Shown piece after piece: positions 1-10,087 of a stretch of DNA of 64,000 nucleotides. The position numbers were made by a program, and so were the translations under genes. Each line of letters begins with the position of its first letter. Position 1 is the stretch's first letter. Origin of the DNA: Bacteroidales bacterium (GTDB lineage: Bacteria > Bacteroidota > Bacteroidia > Bacteroidales > UBA1402); the NCBI GenBank assembly GCA_028709215.1, contig JAQVXI010000001.1:310537-374536 (forward strand). Direction: 5' to 3'. Below the pieces are notes generated by a model. The model worked only from the letters and a program-made list of their open reading frames with translations, was not told the DNA's origin and ran no database searches.

Positions 1-9
1 GCGATGCAA

Positions 10-38
10 AAACGGCAGCTTTTTTTGAGCTGCCGTTT
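10..38 (-). terminator. Rho-independent terminator-like hairpin downstream of the minus-strand T9SS-tail ORF
   Basis: AAACGGCAGCT / AGCTGCCGTTT 11-bp stem with a 6-7 nt loop, just past the stop at 51. Confidence 0.6.
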
Positions 39-50
39 CAAAAGGTTCGT

Positions 51-377
51 TTATTTGAATAGAAGCTTCTGAGTGTATTGCTTGTTCGAATTGCTTACTT
101 TCAAAACGTAGATGCCCGAAGGTAGTTGCCTTCGATCCAGAACCAACAGTCGTTCGCTCGCATGCTTATGCATTTCACGTACTTTTTGTCCCATGAGATT
201 GAACAATTCGATGCGTGTATAGGCTTGTTCCGAATCGTAGATTTGGACAAATATCCCAATCCGATTCCCAGTCGGCAGGATCGATGCGTTGGTCAACAGA
301 CCATTGCTCGAAATCACCGTTCAATGTAACTGAGTTGTTACACATACACTCATTAAGATTAGGATGAACGTTTTCAT
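51..377 (-). pseudogene. Remnant of a T9SS cargo: signal peptide MKTFILILMSVCVTTQLH, in-frame TGA, then Por-secretion-tail-like C-terminal domain
   Basis: Minus-strand frame from ATG at 377 reads MKTFILILMSVCVTTQLH*TVISSNGLL...IELFNLMGQKVREM...LPSGIYVLKVSNSNKQYTQKLLFK; stop is TGA at 321-323. Confidence 0.6.
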
Positions 378-561
378 GCCAGTATGATTTAGAATGGAAT
401 CTCGTAGATCGCCACTCGTATCTCAGTCTGAATGGTGGTTGTGCCGGATGGAGTCATAAAATAACACTGGAAGTCATAAAATAGTTCTTTTTTGACAAAA
501 AAAAGGAATAATTGTTATCCTTCACCGAGGTTGGGTAAAAAATTGACGGTTTTTGGGGATT

Positions 562-592
562 GGGTTGCCTGAATTTTTGCCCGACTGTACAT
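562..592 (+). promoter_or_regulatory. Bacteroidetes-type promoter (TTG ... TACATTTG) for the PL11 gene
   Basis: TTG then about 20 nt then TACATTTG upstream of the ATG at 628; coordinates approximate. Confidence 0.45.
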
Positions 593-627
593 TTGAAAAA
601 TAATGATATACGTAACGCTATACAACC

Positions 628-2802
628 ATGAAAAAGTTTTTTCTAACGGCATTGGCCTGTCTAATGGTTCATTTAACCTGGTCTGAGCAGCCGGCTCGAC
701 AAATGGAACAGCTGGATCGGGGCCTAGTCGCTGTCAAGCAAAACTACAATGTATTTTTAAGTTGGAGAATGCTGGGAACCGATCCGGATGAAATAGGATT
801 TAATATCTATCGGGATGGGGTGAAAATCAACTCGACACCGATATACGATAAAACCAATACGTTTGATGTGCATGGAACACTTCAAAGTGTCTATCATGTG
901 TTGCCGGTTCTTGACGGAGTAGAAGATACGACCGGAGTCACGTACGTCAAACCCTGGTCCTCTTCTGTTTTAACGCTACAACTTCAGCGCCCTCAAGGGG
1001 GAATTACCGAACCCAATCGCACTGGATCGGTCGGCAAAACACCAGACGCCACCTATTCAACCGGTCAAGCGTACAGTTACATACCCAACGATTGCAGCGT
1101 GGGGGACTTAGATGGAGATGGACAATACGAACTCCTCGTTAAATGGGATCCCACCAACTCGCAGGATAATTCCTATTATGGAATTACCGGAAAGGTCTAT
1201 TTGGATGCCTATAAACTGGATGGAACTTTTTTGTGGCGCATTGATTTGGGAAAGAACATCCGTGCCGGTGCACATTATACTCAGTTTATGGTTGCCGACT
1301 TTGACGGAGATGGATATGCAGAGCTGGTGTGCAAAACCGCTCCTGGTACCGTAGACGGAACCGGAAAGTATGTGTTGATGGGCAGCGATCAACCCACGGC
1401 CGATTACCGTAGTCTGGATGTCACCCAAGACAGAGGCTCAAGGATGCTGGGAACCATTCAAACCGGCTCCGAGTACTTAACACTGTTCGACGGACGAACC
1501 GGTGCCGAATTGCACAGCATCGCCTATAAACCGGCACGTGGTTCCGTTTCCAATTGGGGCGACAGTTATGCCAATCGCAGTGATCGTTTTTTGGCTTGTG
1601 TGGCTTATCTGGACGGAGTAAAGCCCTCGGTGGTAATGGGTAGAGGCTATTACGAACGTACCACATTGGTGGCATACGATGTCATTGATAAGAAGTTATC
1701 TGAACGCTGGTTTTATGATTCCGGCACGACTGCCGGTTTTGGCGCGTTTGGTCAGGGCAACCACAATTTGAGTGTGGGTGACGTAGACGACGATGGCAAG
1801 GATGAGATTGTTTATGGATCTTGTGCCTTTGACGACGACGGCAGTTTGTTGTATAGTACACGATTGGGGCATGGAGATGCCATGCATGTATCGGATATGG
1901 ATCCGGACCGTCCCGGTTTGGAGGCATGGGTTGTACACGAAGACAAAAATGTGTCATATGGCTATGAGCTACACGATGCACAAACAGGAACGGTATTGTG
2001 GGGTGCTAAGACCGGAACCGATGTGGGACGCGGAATGGCAGCCGATATTGATGGAAGCAATCCCGGTTTTGAGATGTGGTCAACCGGAGGTACTGGTATC
2101 TACAGTACAAAGGGAGTTCAGGTTTCAAGCAAAAGGCCTTCCGTAAACTTTCGCATTTATTGGGACGGAGACTTACGCGATGAATTGTTGGACGGGACGG
2201 TGATTTCTAAATGGAATGGAAATGGAACGACCAATTTGCTGAATCCATCCAATGTAGGCTCGTGCAACAGTACCAAAAAAACACCAAACCTGTCTGCCGA
2301 TATTTTCGGGGATTGGCGTGAAGAATTGGTTTTGTGGTCTACAACCGACCCCAGCCAGTTGAAAATATTTACGACGGTGATTTCGTCACCCTATCGACTT
2401 TTTACGTTGATGCACGATCCGGTTTATCGCAATGCCATAGCTTGGCAGAATGTTGCCTACAATCAGCCTCCCCACTTGGGCTTTTATATGGGTGGTGGAC
2501 TTGAAAAGGTGGAGAAACCCAACATCGTTCTGGTTCAACCCGATTTGACTGCTTCGGTTGCAATACCCTCAAAAGTATCCTTTGTGTCTGCGTATTTATC
2601 CCAACGTGTGTTGCGTATTCAAACATCCAAAGCGCTCGCCCGATTGGAGGTGTTCAACACACAAGGAGTCCTGCTGTATCAAACCAATCAGCCAATCGAT
2701 CGTATATACGAGGTTACGTTGCCTGATTATAATTCCTTGCTCTTGGTACGCGCCTGTGATGTGCATGGAAATTGGTCGGTGGTAAAGGTTGTTTCCCAAT
2801 AA
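628..2802 (+). CDS. Rhamnogalacturonan endolyase (PL11-like), secreted, with T9SS-like C-terminal domain
   Basis: 724 aa; signal peptide; [36 protein letters not shown] and repeated DxDGDG motifs typical of PL11; C-terminal [13 protein letters not shown]...VKVVSQ. Confidence 0.88.
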   Translation: MKKFFLTALACLMVHLTWSEQPARQMEQLDRGLVAVKQNYNVFLSWRMLGTDPDEIGFNIYRDGVKINSTPIYDKTNTFDVHGTLQSVYHVLPVLDGVEDTTGVTYVKPWSSSVLTLQLQRPQGGITEPNRTGSVGKTPDATYSTGQAYSYIPNDCSVGDLDGDGQYELLVKWDPTNSQDNSYYGITGKVYLDAYKLDGTFLWRIDLGKNIRAGAHYTQFMVADFDGDGYAELVCKTAPGTVDGTGKYVLMGSDQPTADYRSLDVTQDRGSRMLGTIQTGSEYLTLFDGRTGAELHSIAYKPARGSVSNWGDSYANRSDRFLACVAYLDGVKPSVVMGRGYYERTTLVAYDVIDKKLSERWFYDSGTTAGFGAFGQGNHNLSVGDVDDDGKDEIVYGSCAFDDDGSLLYSTRLGHGDAMHVSDMDPDRPGLEAWVVHEDKNVSYGYELHDAQTGTVLWGAKTGTDVGRGMAADIDGSNPGFEMWSTGGTGIYSTKGVQVSSKRPSVNFRIYWDGDLRDELLDGTVISKWNGNGTTNLLNPSNVGSCNSTKKTPNLSADIFGDWREELVLWSTTDPSQLKIFTTVISSPYRLFTLMHDPVYRNAIAWQNVAYNQPPHLGFYMGGGLEKVEKPNIVLVQPDLTASVAIPSKVSFVSAYLSQRVLRIQTSKALARLEVFNTQGVLLYQTNQPIDRIYEVTLPDYNSLLLVRACDVHGNWSVVKVVSQ

Positions 2803-2842
2803 AAAAACGTACTTTTGTGGTTTAGAATCAAACCGTACAACT

Positions 2843-3163
2843 ATGATTTTAACCACAACGCCATCGCTTGAAGGCCGTGAAATTCAAGCGTATTTGGAAA
2901 TTGTTTCGGGCGAAGCCGTTATCGGAGCCAATATTTTTCGTGATTTGTTTGCCGGAATCCGTGACATTGTAGGGGGGCGGACGAGTTCCTATGAAGCGGT
3001 TTTGCGTCGTGCGAAGGCAGACGCGCTGGCCGATCTGGAAGCACAGGCTCAACGCCTGGGTGCGGATGCGGTTGTGGGTATTGATTTGGATTACGAAACC
3101 ATTGGTGCCAATGGAAGCATGCTGATGGTTTCTGCATCCGGAACCGCGGTTCGATTGAAGTAA
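2843..3163 (+). CDS. YbjQ/UPF0145 family protein
   Basis: [51 protein letters not shown]...; start ATG at 2843 inside the 2789 ORF. Confidence 0.88.
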   Translation: MILTTTPSLEGREIQAYLEIVSGEAVIGANIFRDLFAGIRDIVGGRTSSYEAVLRRAKADALADLEAQAQRLGADAVVGIDLDYETIGANGSMLMVSASGTAVRLK

Positions 3164-3172
3164 TTTCACGAG

Positions 3173-3532
3173 ATGATTCGGGGTAGTTTTATCATTTTAT
3201 TATTCTACTTCCTTGGGGAGCTGTTATCGTACCTGCTGGGTGGTTTCTTACCCGGAAGTGTCATTGGCATGATCCTGTTATTCTTAAGTTTGTTTTTCAA
3301 GCTGATACAACCGGAAGCGGTGCGCGCGGTCGCCACAAGCATTACCAAGAATATGGCGTTATTTTTTGTTCCCGCTGCCGTTGGTTTGATGGTTTATGTT
3401 GATGTTGTATCCAATAACTTCTGGGCTATCTTTTTGGGTATTACAATCAGCACTCTTTTGACCATGTTTACCGTAGGATTTATCCAGGAACGGATGGAGA
3501 ATCGTCGCAATAGAAACCGTAATATAAAGTGA
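3173..3532 (+). CDS. lrgA: CidA/LrgA family holin-like membrane protein
   Basis: 119 aa multi-TM; GSVIGMILLFLSL..FFVPAAVGLMVYVDVV; directly followed by LrgB. Confidence 0.85.
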   Translation: MIRGSFIILLFYFLGELLSYLLGGFLPGSVIGMILLFLSLFFKLIQPEAVRAVATSITKNMALFFVPAAVGLMVYVDVVSNNFWAIFLGITISTLLTMFTVGFIQERMENRRNRNRNIK

Positions 3533-3533
3533 G

Positions 3534-4223
3534 ATGGATGCGTTGATTCGAAGTGAAATATTTCTGTTGATGTTGGTTCTGGGCGTTTTCCTGTTTGGAG
3601 TCTTCTTGTATAAGAAAACCAAAATTACGCTGCTTCAACCCTTGCTGACTTCGATGTTGTTGTTGATCCCTTTTTTGAAGTGGACCAACATTGATTACGA
3701 TACGTTCTACCAACAAACGCGCATACTCAATTTTATGTTGGGACCCAGTGTCGTTGCCCTGGGTTTTGTACTCTATGAGCAAATTGGGCACATTAAGGGC
3801 AATGTTCTTTCCATTTTAACCGCGGTTTTTGTCGGTAGTTTTGTGGGCATCGTCAGTGTTGTGTTGATTGCAAAATGGCTGGGTGCAGATGCCTTATTGA
3901 TGAGCTCGTTGGCTCCCAAATCGGTTACGACTCCAATTGCAATTAGTTTGGCAGAGAAAAGCGGGGGAGTCCCTGCGTTGACGGCTACGTTTGTGGTGAT
4001 CTGTGGTATTTTCGGAGGAATGGTTGGACCGGTCGTTTTGCGTCGATTTGGTTTCAAAAGCAGTATTGCAAAAGGTTTGGCCATGGGAGCCGCTTCTCAC
4101 GCCATGGGGACGGCTCGAGCGTTGGAGATGGGTGCGTTGGAAGGGGCAATCAGTGGTTTGGCGATCGGTATTATGGGTATTATGACTGCCTTTATGATTC
4201 CGGTGGTTGAATGGCTTTTTTAG
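3534..4223 (+). CDS. lrgB: LrgB/CidB family membrane protein
   Basis: 229 aa; SLAPKSVTTPIAISLAEKSGGVPALTA, SHAMGTARALEMGALEGAISGLA typical of LrgB. Confidence 0.9.
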   Translation: MDALIRSEIFLLMLVLGVFLFGVFLYKKTKITLLQPLLTSMLLLIPFLKWTNIDYDTFYQQTRILNFMLGPSVVALGFVLYEQIGHIKGNVLSILTAVFVGSFVGIVSVVLIAKWLGADALLMSSLAPKSVTTPIAISLAEKSGGVPALTATFVVICGIFGGMVGPVVLRRFGFKSSIAKGLAMGAASHAMGTARALEMGALEGAISGLAIGIMGIMTAFMIPVVEWLF

Positions 4224-4290
4224 GTGTCTCGCTGGCGCTCGAATGTGTCAACGCTTCGCGTTGAATGTGTCTCGCTGGCGCTCGAATGTG
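4224..4290. repeat. Three-unit short intergenic repeat with shared GAATGTG ends
   Basis: TCTCGCTGGCGCTCGAATGTG (4227-4247), TCAACGCTTCGCGTTGAATGTG (4248-4269), exact copy of unit 1 (4270-4290); unit 2 contains hairpin TCAACGC-TTC-GCGTTGA. Confidence 0.8.
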
Positions 4291-4331
4291 AAAAAAGGCG
4301 CAATGCGTGCATTATAATGCAACATTGCGCC
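4291..4331 (-). terminator. Terminator between convergent lrgB and glyA
   Basis: GGCGCAATG ... CATTGCGCC 9-bp stem enclosing TGCATTATAATGCA; minus strand continues into T6. Confidence 0.8.
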
Positions 4332-4367
4332 CGTTCTATTCTATCTTCTTGTGATTTCTGTTTGGAA

Positions 4368-5648
4368 TCAATACGCAAACAAAGGATAACTCAACATCGT
4401 TTTGTTGACCTTTTCGCGTACTGCCTTGATTGTGGCAGCATCTTCGGGATTGCTCAATACCAAGTCCATCATCTCTACAATTTCGCCCATCAAGGCTTCT
4501 TTGGCACCACGGGTGGTGATGGCCGGTGTACCTACACGAATACCGGATGTCTGGAAGGGAGAACGCGAATCAAATGGAACCATGTTTTTGTTGACCGTGA
4601 TATCTGCTTGAACCAAGGCTTTCTCTGCGACTTTACCGGTAAGATCCGGGAATTTGGTGCGCAAATCAATCAACATGGAATGGTTGTCTGTACCGTTTGA
4701 AATAATCTTGTATCCTTTGTCCATAAAGGCTTTTGCCATCACCGCTGCATTTTTCTGCACCTGTGTTTGGTAGGTAATGTATTCGGGTTGCAAAGCTTCA
4801 CCAAAAGCGATGGCCTTGGATGCAATCACGTGTTCGAGCGGACCTCCCTGTATACCGGGGAAGACGGCTGAGTCCAACAACGATGACATCTTTTTAACCT
4901 CACCTTTGGGCGTCGTCTTTCCCCATGGATTTGGGAAATCTTTGCCCAACAGAATGATACCGCCACGAGGACCACGCAGTGTTTTGTGTGTGGTGGAAGT
5001 TACAACATGTGCATACTGTAACGGGTTCTTCAATAGACCCGCAGCAATCAAACCCGCAGGGTGAGCCATATCGATCATCAATAGTGCACCAATTTTGTCT
5101 GCAATGGCACGCATGCGTGCATAATCCCATTCACGGGAGTATGCAGAAGCACCACCAACAATCAATTTCGGACGTTCCTTGAGTGCCACTTCTTCCATTT
5201 GATCGTAATCAACCAAACCGGTTTCTTCGCAAACGCTGTATGCCAGCGGTTTGTACAGAATGCCTGAGCTGTTTACGGGTGAGCCGTGTGAAAGGTGTCC
5301 TCCGTGAGCTAGGTTCAGACCCAGGAAGGAATCTCCCGGGTTAAGTACAGCCAGAAATACGGCAGCATTGGCTTGTGCACCCGAATGCGGCTGAACGTTG
5401 GCATATTCAGCGCCAAACAATTGTTTGAGGCGATCGATGGCTATTTGTTCGCTTTCGTCTACCACTTCACAACCACCGTAGTAGCGATGCCCAGGGTAAC
5501 CTTCTGCGTATTTGTTGGTCAACCAAGTGCCCATAGCCTGCATGACTTGGTCACTTACAAAGTTTTCGGATGCGATCAGTTCAATGCCCTTCAATTGACG
5601 TTGGTGCTCGCGTTCGATGATGTCAAAGATGATAGAGTCTCTTTTCAT
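4368..5648 (-). CDS. glyA: Serine hydroxymethyltransferase
   Basis: 426 aa; [35 protein letters not shown]. Confidence 0.97.
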   Translation of the reverse strand: MKRDSIIFDIIEREHQRQLKGIELIASENFVSDQVMQAMGTWLTNKYAEGYPGHRYYGGCEVVDESEQIAIDRLKQLFGAEYANVQPHSGAQANAAVFLAVLNPGDSFLGLNLAHGGHLSHGSPVNSSGILYKPLAYSVCEETGLVDYDQMEEVALKERPKLIVGGASAYSREWDYARMRAIADKIGALLMIDMAHPAGLIAAGLLKNPLQYAHVVTSTTHKTLRGPRGGIILLGKDFPNPWGKTTPKGEVKKMSSLLDSAVFPGIQGGPLEHVIASKAIAFGEALQPEYITYQTQVQKNAAVMAKAFMDKGYKIISNGTDNHSMLIDLRTKFPDLTGKVAEKALVQADITVNKNMVPFDSRSPFQTSGIRVGTPAITTRGAKEALMGEIVEMMDLVLSNPEDAATIKAVREKVNKTMLSYPLFAY

Positions 5649-5692
5649 AAAGACGTATTATATGGGTTGAAAATTTGAAAGTGCAAAGGTAA

Positions 5693-6259
5693 TCATTTTT
5701 TCTTTTGGACAGACCAACCGAATTTGCCAATCATGGGGCCAAGCTCGTGATAAAATCCATGCGAATAAACGAGTAAATTGGCTTGCTCCAACTCGAATGC
5801 ACCCGTTGTCGGATGTATGAGCTGTTCGTCTGCCTGAATATTGACGACATCGGCCAAAAACATATCATGAGAGCCCAAGGAGATTATTTCACGTACCCGA
5901 CACTCTATATTGAGCGGCGATTCCATCACCGTAGGCGCTTGAACCAGACTGCTTTTACCCGGAGTTAATTTCATTTCTTCAAATTTATTGAAGTTTTTAC
6001 CCGAGCGAACGCCACACCAATCGGTGGCAAAAGCCATATCACGTGTGGTAAGGTTCAAAACAAACTCCATATTTTTTTTCAGAATACCGTACGAATGCCG
6101 TTCCGGTCGAACGGAGATATAACACATGGGTGGATTGGTACATACCGTACCAACCCAGGAGACGGTCAAAAGGTTGAACTCGCTTTCTTCCGAACCACAA
6201 CTGACCAATATGGCTGGCAGTGGATAAATCAACGTTCCCGGTTTCCAGTTTTGTTTCAT
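5693..6259 (-). CDS. Flavin reductase family protein
   Basis: 188 aa; PLPAILVSCGSEESEFNLLTVSWVGTVCTNPPMCYISVRPERHSYGILKKNMEFVLNL. Confidence 0.85.
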   Translation of the reverse strand: MKQNWKPGTLIYPLPAILVSCGSEESEFNLLTVSWVGTVCTNPPMCYISVRPERHSYGILKKNMEFVLNLTTRDMAFATDWCGVRSGKNFNKFEEMKLTPGKSSLVQAPTVMESPLNIECRVREIISLGSHDMFLADVVNIQADEQLIHPTTGAFELEQANLLVYSHGFYHELGPMIGKFGWSVQKKK

Positions 6260-6717
6260 ATCAATTGGATGTCTTCCTGTTGAATTTCACGTTCACAATA
6301 AGGGCATTTAAGCATGATTGGATGCTTGCTGATCACCTCAAAACGGGTTTTCATGGGTTCGTTGTTGGTGATGCACTTAGGGTTGGGGCATCGTACAATG
6401 CCGGAAAAATGATCCGGCAAGGTCAGGGTCTTTTTCTCAACCACCTGATAATCCTTGATGACATTGATTTTGGCTCTTGGGGCGATTAACGCGATTCGGC
6501 TAATTTCTTCTTCCGCATAATAGGTATCCGCAATCTTGATGATCCCTTTTATATTCATGTGATTGCTGGATAGATTGTTACCGATGGTTACCTGGCTGTT
6601 AACCTTATCCAGTTGCAACAACTTGACTACTTTAAATAATTTATCCGAAGGAATGTGGTCAATCACCGTACCGTTTTGAAGGGCTTTTACCTGAAGTTCT
6701 TTTTGATTGTGTGTCAT
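6256..6717 (-). CDS. pyrI: Aspartate carbamoyltransferase regulatory subunit
   Basis: 153 aa; GTVIDHIPSDKLFKVVKLL; zinc-site Cys in CPNPKCITN...LKCPYCE. Confidence 0.96.
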   Translation of the reverse strand: MTHNQKELQVKALQNGTVIDHIPSDKLFKVVKLLQLDKVNSQVTIGNNLSSNHMNIKGIIKIADTYYAEEEISRIALIAPRAKINVIKDYQVVEKKTLTLPDHFSGIVRCPNPKCITNNEPMKTRFEVISKHPIMLKCPYCEREIQQEDIQLI

Positions 6718-6728
6718 GATGTTTGCTT

Positions 6729-7640
6729 TTAAATCATTCCCAACGCATCACAAATGATGGCCTGTCGTGCATAAAGTCCGTTGCGCGCCTGTTCAAAATA
6801 ATAGGCTTTGGGGTTGGTGTCCACGTCCTGGTCAATCTCATTCACTCGAGGAAGCGGGTGTAGGATGCGCAGATTATCCTTACTTCCTTCAAGCATGGCA
6901 TTGCGCAACGTGTACACATTTTTGACACGCTCATATTCCATTGGATCGGTAAAACGTTCCTTCTGTACACGTGTCATATAAATGATGTCCGCTTGTTTTA
7001 AAATATCACTTCCAAAATCAGTTCGTTCCGTATAGGGTATGTTTTTTCGTTTGCAATACAAACGATATTCTTCCGGCATACGCATTTCATCCGGGGCTAC
7101 AAAGAAAAATTCCGGTTCAAAGTGCGACATGGCCATCAAGAGGGAGTGCACGGTGCGTCCGTATTTCAGGTCACCCACCATTGCGATTTTTAATCCATTC
7201 AATTGACCTTGGGTTTTCCGGATGGAATACAAATCCAACATCGTTTGTGTTGGGTGTTGGTTGGATCCGTCTCCGGCATTGATGATGGGTATGTTGGTCA
7301 CTTCCGATGCATAACGGGCCGCACCTTCCAGATGATGTCGCATAATAATGATGTCGGCATAATTGGCAACCATGCGAATGGTATCCTTTAGCGTTTCACC
7401 TTTGGAAGAACTCGAGGTTGCTGCATCGGAAAAACCAATGACACGGCCGCTCAAACGATTGACGGCTGTTTCAAAACTAAGACGGGTACGTGTTGAGGGC
7501 TCAAAAAAGAGCGTTGCGGCGACTTTACCGTCTAAAATGTGCTGATTGGGCGAAGCTTCAAAGGTGGCTGCGATATCTAAGATTCTCAGAATCTGATCCT
7601 TTGAATAGTCCGTAATAGAAACAATGCTTTTTGTTGGCAT
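6729..7640 (-). CDS. pyrB: Aspartate carbamoyltransferase catalytic subunit
   Basis: 303 aa; [52 protein letters not shown]. Confidence 0.97.
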   Translation of the reverse strand: MPTKSIVSITDYSKDQILRILDIAATFEASPNQHILDGKVAATLFFEPSTRTRLSFETAVNRLSGRVIGFSDAATSSSSKGETLKDTIRMVANYADIIIMRHHLEGAARYASEVTNIPIINAGDGSNQHPTQTMLDLYSIRKTQGQLNGLKIAMVGDLKYGRTVHSLLMAMSHFEPEFFFVAPDEMRMPEEYRLYCKRKNIPYTERTDFGSDILKQADIIYMTRVQKERFTDPMEYERVKNVYTLRNAMLEGSKDNLRILHPLPRVNEIDQDVDTNPKAYYFEQARNGLYARQAIICDALGMI

Positions 7641-7748
7641 GGGATACTTTCTGTAGGAAAACGATTTTTACAAAAGTACGAAAACTTTCAAAAAAGAACG
7701 GGGCTGCAGATAAAAAGTGTATTTTTGTCGCAACTAACAAATTTAGAA

Positions 7749-10082
7749 ATGTTACTGAACCGAATCATTCGCATCTTTTGGGTTTTGTTTGTGCTGGGAT
7801 TGCTGGCCGTTGTCGCCGTTTTTACCCTTATTACTACCGGGCGTATTGGATATATGCCACCCATTGAAGAACTTGAAAATCCAAAAAACACCATAGCAAC
7901 CGAAGTGTATTCAGCCGATGGAACCGTATTGAATACCTTTTATCACCGCAATACCGGAAATCGTGTTTTAATTGGTTACGAAGACTTATCCGCCGATTTA
8001 ATTCATGCATTGATCGCTACCGAAGATGCACGTTTTGCCAGTCATTCCGGAATCGATTTGAAAGCGCTGTTTCGCGCTGTAATCAAGCGTGGGATTTTAA
8101 TGAACAAGCAAGCGGGTGGGGGCAGTACGTTAACCCAGCAGTTGGCCAAGCAATTGTGGACGCCTCGGGCGGAGAGCGTGACTGAGCGACTGATGCAGAA
8201 GCCCATTGAGTGGGTTATCGCCGTTAAATTGGAACGTTTTTACACCAAAGAGGATATTTTGACCATGTACCTCAATCAGTACGATTTTGCGAACAACGCA
8301 GTCGGTATTAAAAATGCTTCCATGGTCTACTTTGGAACGACACCCAGTGCCTTGAAAATTGAAGAAGCCGCCTTGTTGGTTGGAATGTGTAAAAACTCAG
8401 CATTGTATAATCCGTTGCGCTTTCCCGAACGGAGTCATCAACGTCGCAATGTAGTGCTGGCGCAGATGCGAAAAGCGGGTTATTTGAGCGCCGAACAAAC
8501 CGATTCGTTGCAGGCGCTCCCAATGGAACTGGACTATAGACGTGTCGATCACAAGTTGGGACTGGCTCCCTATTTTCGTGAGTATTTGCGCCAGACCTTG
8601 ACGCATACAAAACCGGATCGTAAGAAATATGCATCCTGGCAGGATCAGCAGTTTCGTGACGACTCCTTATCCTGGGAAACCAATCCGTTGTACGGGTGGT
8701 GTGTTAAGAACCTTAAAGAAGACGGCAGTCCTTACAATTTATATACGGATGGGTTGAAAATATATACAACCATTGATTCGAGAATGCAGCAGTATGCAGA
8801 AGAAGCCGTTCATGAACATGTTGGGGAATACTTACAACAATTGTTTTATAAAGAAAAACGGGGACGATCCTATGCGCCTTTTACCAGGCATTTAACACCG
8901 GAGCAGCTGGAGGGCATTTTAAATCGAAGCGTTCGTCAATCGGAACGCTATCGTGTACTGAAGTTGGATGGAATGAGCGACGAGGAGATTCGAGCCACCT
9001 TCCATAAGCCGACAGAAATGACGGTGTTTACCTACGAGGGAATGAAGGACACGGTGATGACCCCAATGGACTCCATCAAGTATCATAAATTTTTCCTCCG
9101 TGCCGGCTTTATGGCGATGGATCCGTTAAACGGACACGTCAAAGCCTATGTGGGTGGTGTATCTTTCCGACCGTTTCAGTACGATATGGTGATGCAGGGA
9201 CGCAGACAAGTGGGTTCAACCATAAAGCCCTTGTTGTATACTATGGCCATGGAAGAAGGCTATTCACCGTGTGATCCGGTTGTAAACGAACCGGTTACCA
9301 TCCTAACCGAAACCGGTCAGGCTTGGACCCCACGCAACGTTGGTGGAAGTCGGATTGGTGAAGTCGTTACTTTGCGATGGGGCTTAGCCAATTCAAACAA
9401 CTGGATTTCAGCGTATGTTATGAGTCACTTTTCACCCTATACGTTTGTACGATTGTTGCGTTCGTTTGGACTGAACGGTAGCCTGGACCCGGTGGTATCC
9501 TTGGCGGTAGGTGCCTGTGAGGCAACGGTTGCAGAGATGGTCAGTGCGTACAGTAGTTTTGCCAATCGGGGCATTCGTGTACAACCGCTTTTGGTGACAC
9601 GCATCGAAGACAAGAATGGCAATGAATTGGCTCATTTTTCGCCTCAGATGCACGAAGTGTTTAGCGAAACGACTTCGTACAAAATGCTCTCCATGGTGCG
9701 CGCAGTCGTCGATCAGGGAACCGGAATACGTTTGCGTTACCGGTATCAGTTGAAAGCGGAGATGGGCGGAAAAACCGGGACTACTCAGAATAATTCCGAC
9801 GGTTGGTTTATGGGAATAACCCCAAGATTGGTCGGTGGCGTTTGGGTCGGTGGAGAAGAACGGGATATTCACTTTGATTATACCTCAGAGGGTCAGGGAG
9901 CGAACATGTCTCTACCTGTCTGGGCTCTATTTATGAAAAAAGTCTATGCCCATTCCGAATTGGGCTATTCCGAATCGGATTCGTTTGAAGTGCCCGAGGG
10001 ACAGCAGTATACCTGTTCAAAAGAGGATATTGCAGAGCCGGATCAAACGGAAGCGGGCTACAGTGTTTTTGATCATTTGTAA
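7749..10082 (+). CDS. Bifunctional penicillin-binding protein 1A-like transglycosylase/transpeptidase
   Basis: GT51 motifs EDARFASHSGID, GGSTLTQQLAKQLW; transpeptidase GSTIKPLLYTMAME, KTGTTQNNSDGWFMG; ATG at 7749. Confidence 0.93.
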   Translation: MLLNRIIRIFWVLFVLGLLAVVAVFTLITTGRIGYMPPIEELENPKNTIATEVYSADGTVLNTFYHRNTGNRVLIGYEDLSADLIHALIATEDARFASHSGIDLKALFRAVIKRGILMNKQAGGGSTLTQQLAKQLWTPRAESVTERLMQKPIEWVIAVKLERFYTKEDILTMYLNQYDFANNAVGIKNASMVYFGTTPSALKIEEAALLVGMCKNSALYNPLRFPERSHQRRNVVLAQMRKAGYLSAEQTDSLQALPMELDYRRVDHKLGLAPYFREYLRQTLTHTKPDRKKYASWQDQQFRDDSLSWETNPLYGWCVKNLKEDGSPYNLYTDGLKIYTTIDSRMQQYAEEAVHEHVGEYLQQLFYKEKRGRSYAPFTRHLTPEQLEGILNRSVRQSERYRVLKLDGMSDEEIRATFHKPTEMTVFTYEGMKDTVMTPMDSIKYHKFFLRAGFMAMDPLNGHVKAYVGGVSFRPFQYDMVMQGRRQVGSTIKPLLYTMAMEEGYSPCDPVVNEPVTILTETGQAWTPRNVGGSRIGEVVTLRWGLANSNNWISAYVMSHFSPYTFVRLLRSFGLNGSLDPVVSLAVGACEATVAEMVSAYSSFANRGIRVQPLLVTRIEDKNGNELAHFSPQMHEVFSETTSYKMLSMVRAVVDQGTGIRLRYRYQLKAEMGGKTGTTQNNSDGWFMGITPRLVGGVWVGGEERDIHFDYTSEGQGANMSLPVWALFMKKVYAHSELGYSESDSFEVPEGQQYTCSKEDIAEPDQTEAGYSVFDHL

Positions 10083-10087
10083 GGCCT

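Noticed and set aside
321-323. TGA readthrough (selenocysteine or recoding) in the T9SS-tail ORF
   Set aside because: No SECIS-like element seen and no functional reason for Sec here; a nonsense mutation is simpler
4224-4700. 158-aa plus-strand ORF
   Set aside because: Starts in the repeat, crosses the terminator and is antisense to glyA; no family features
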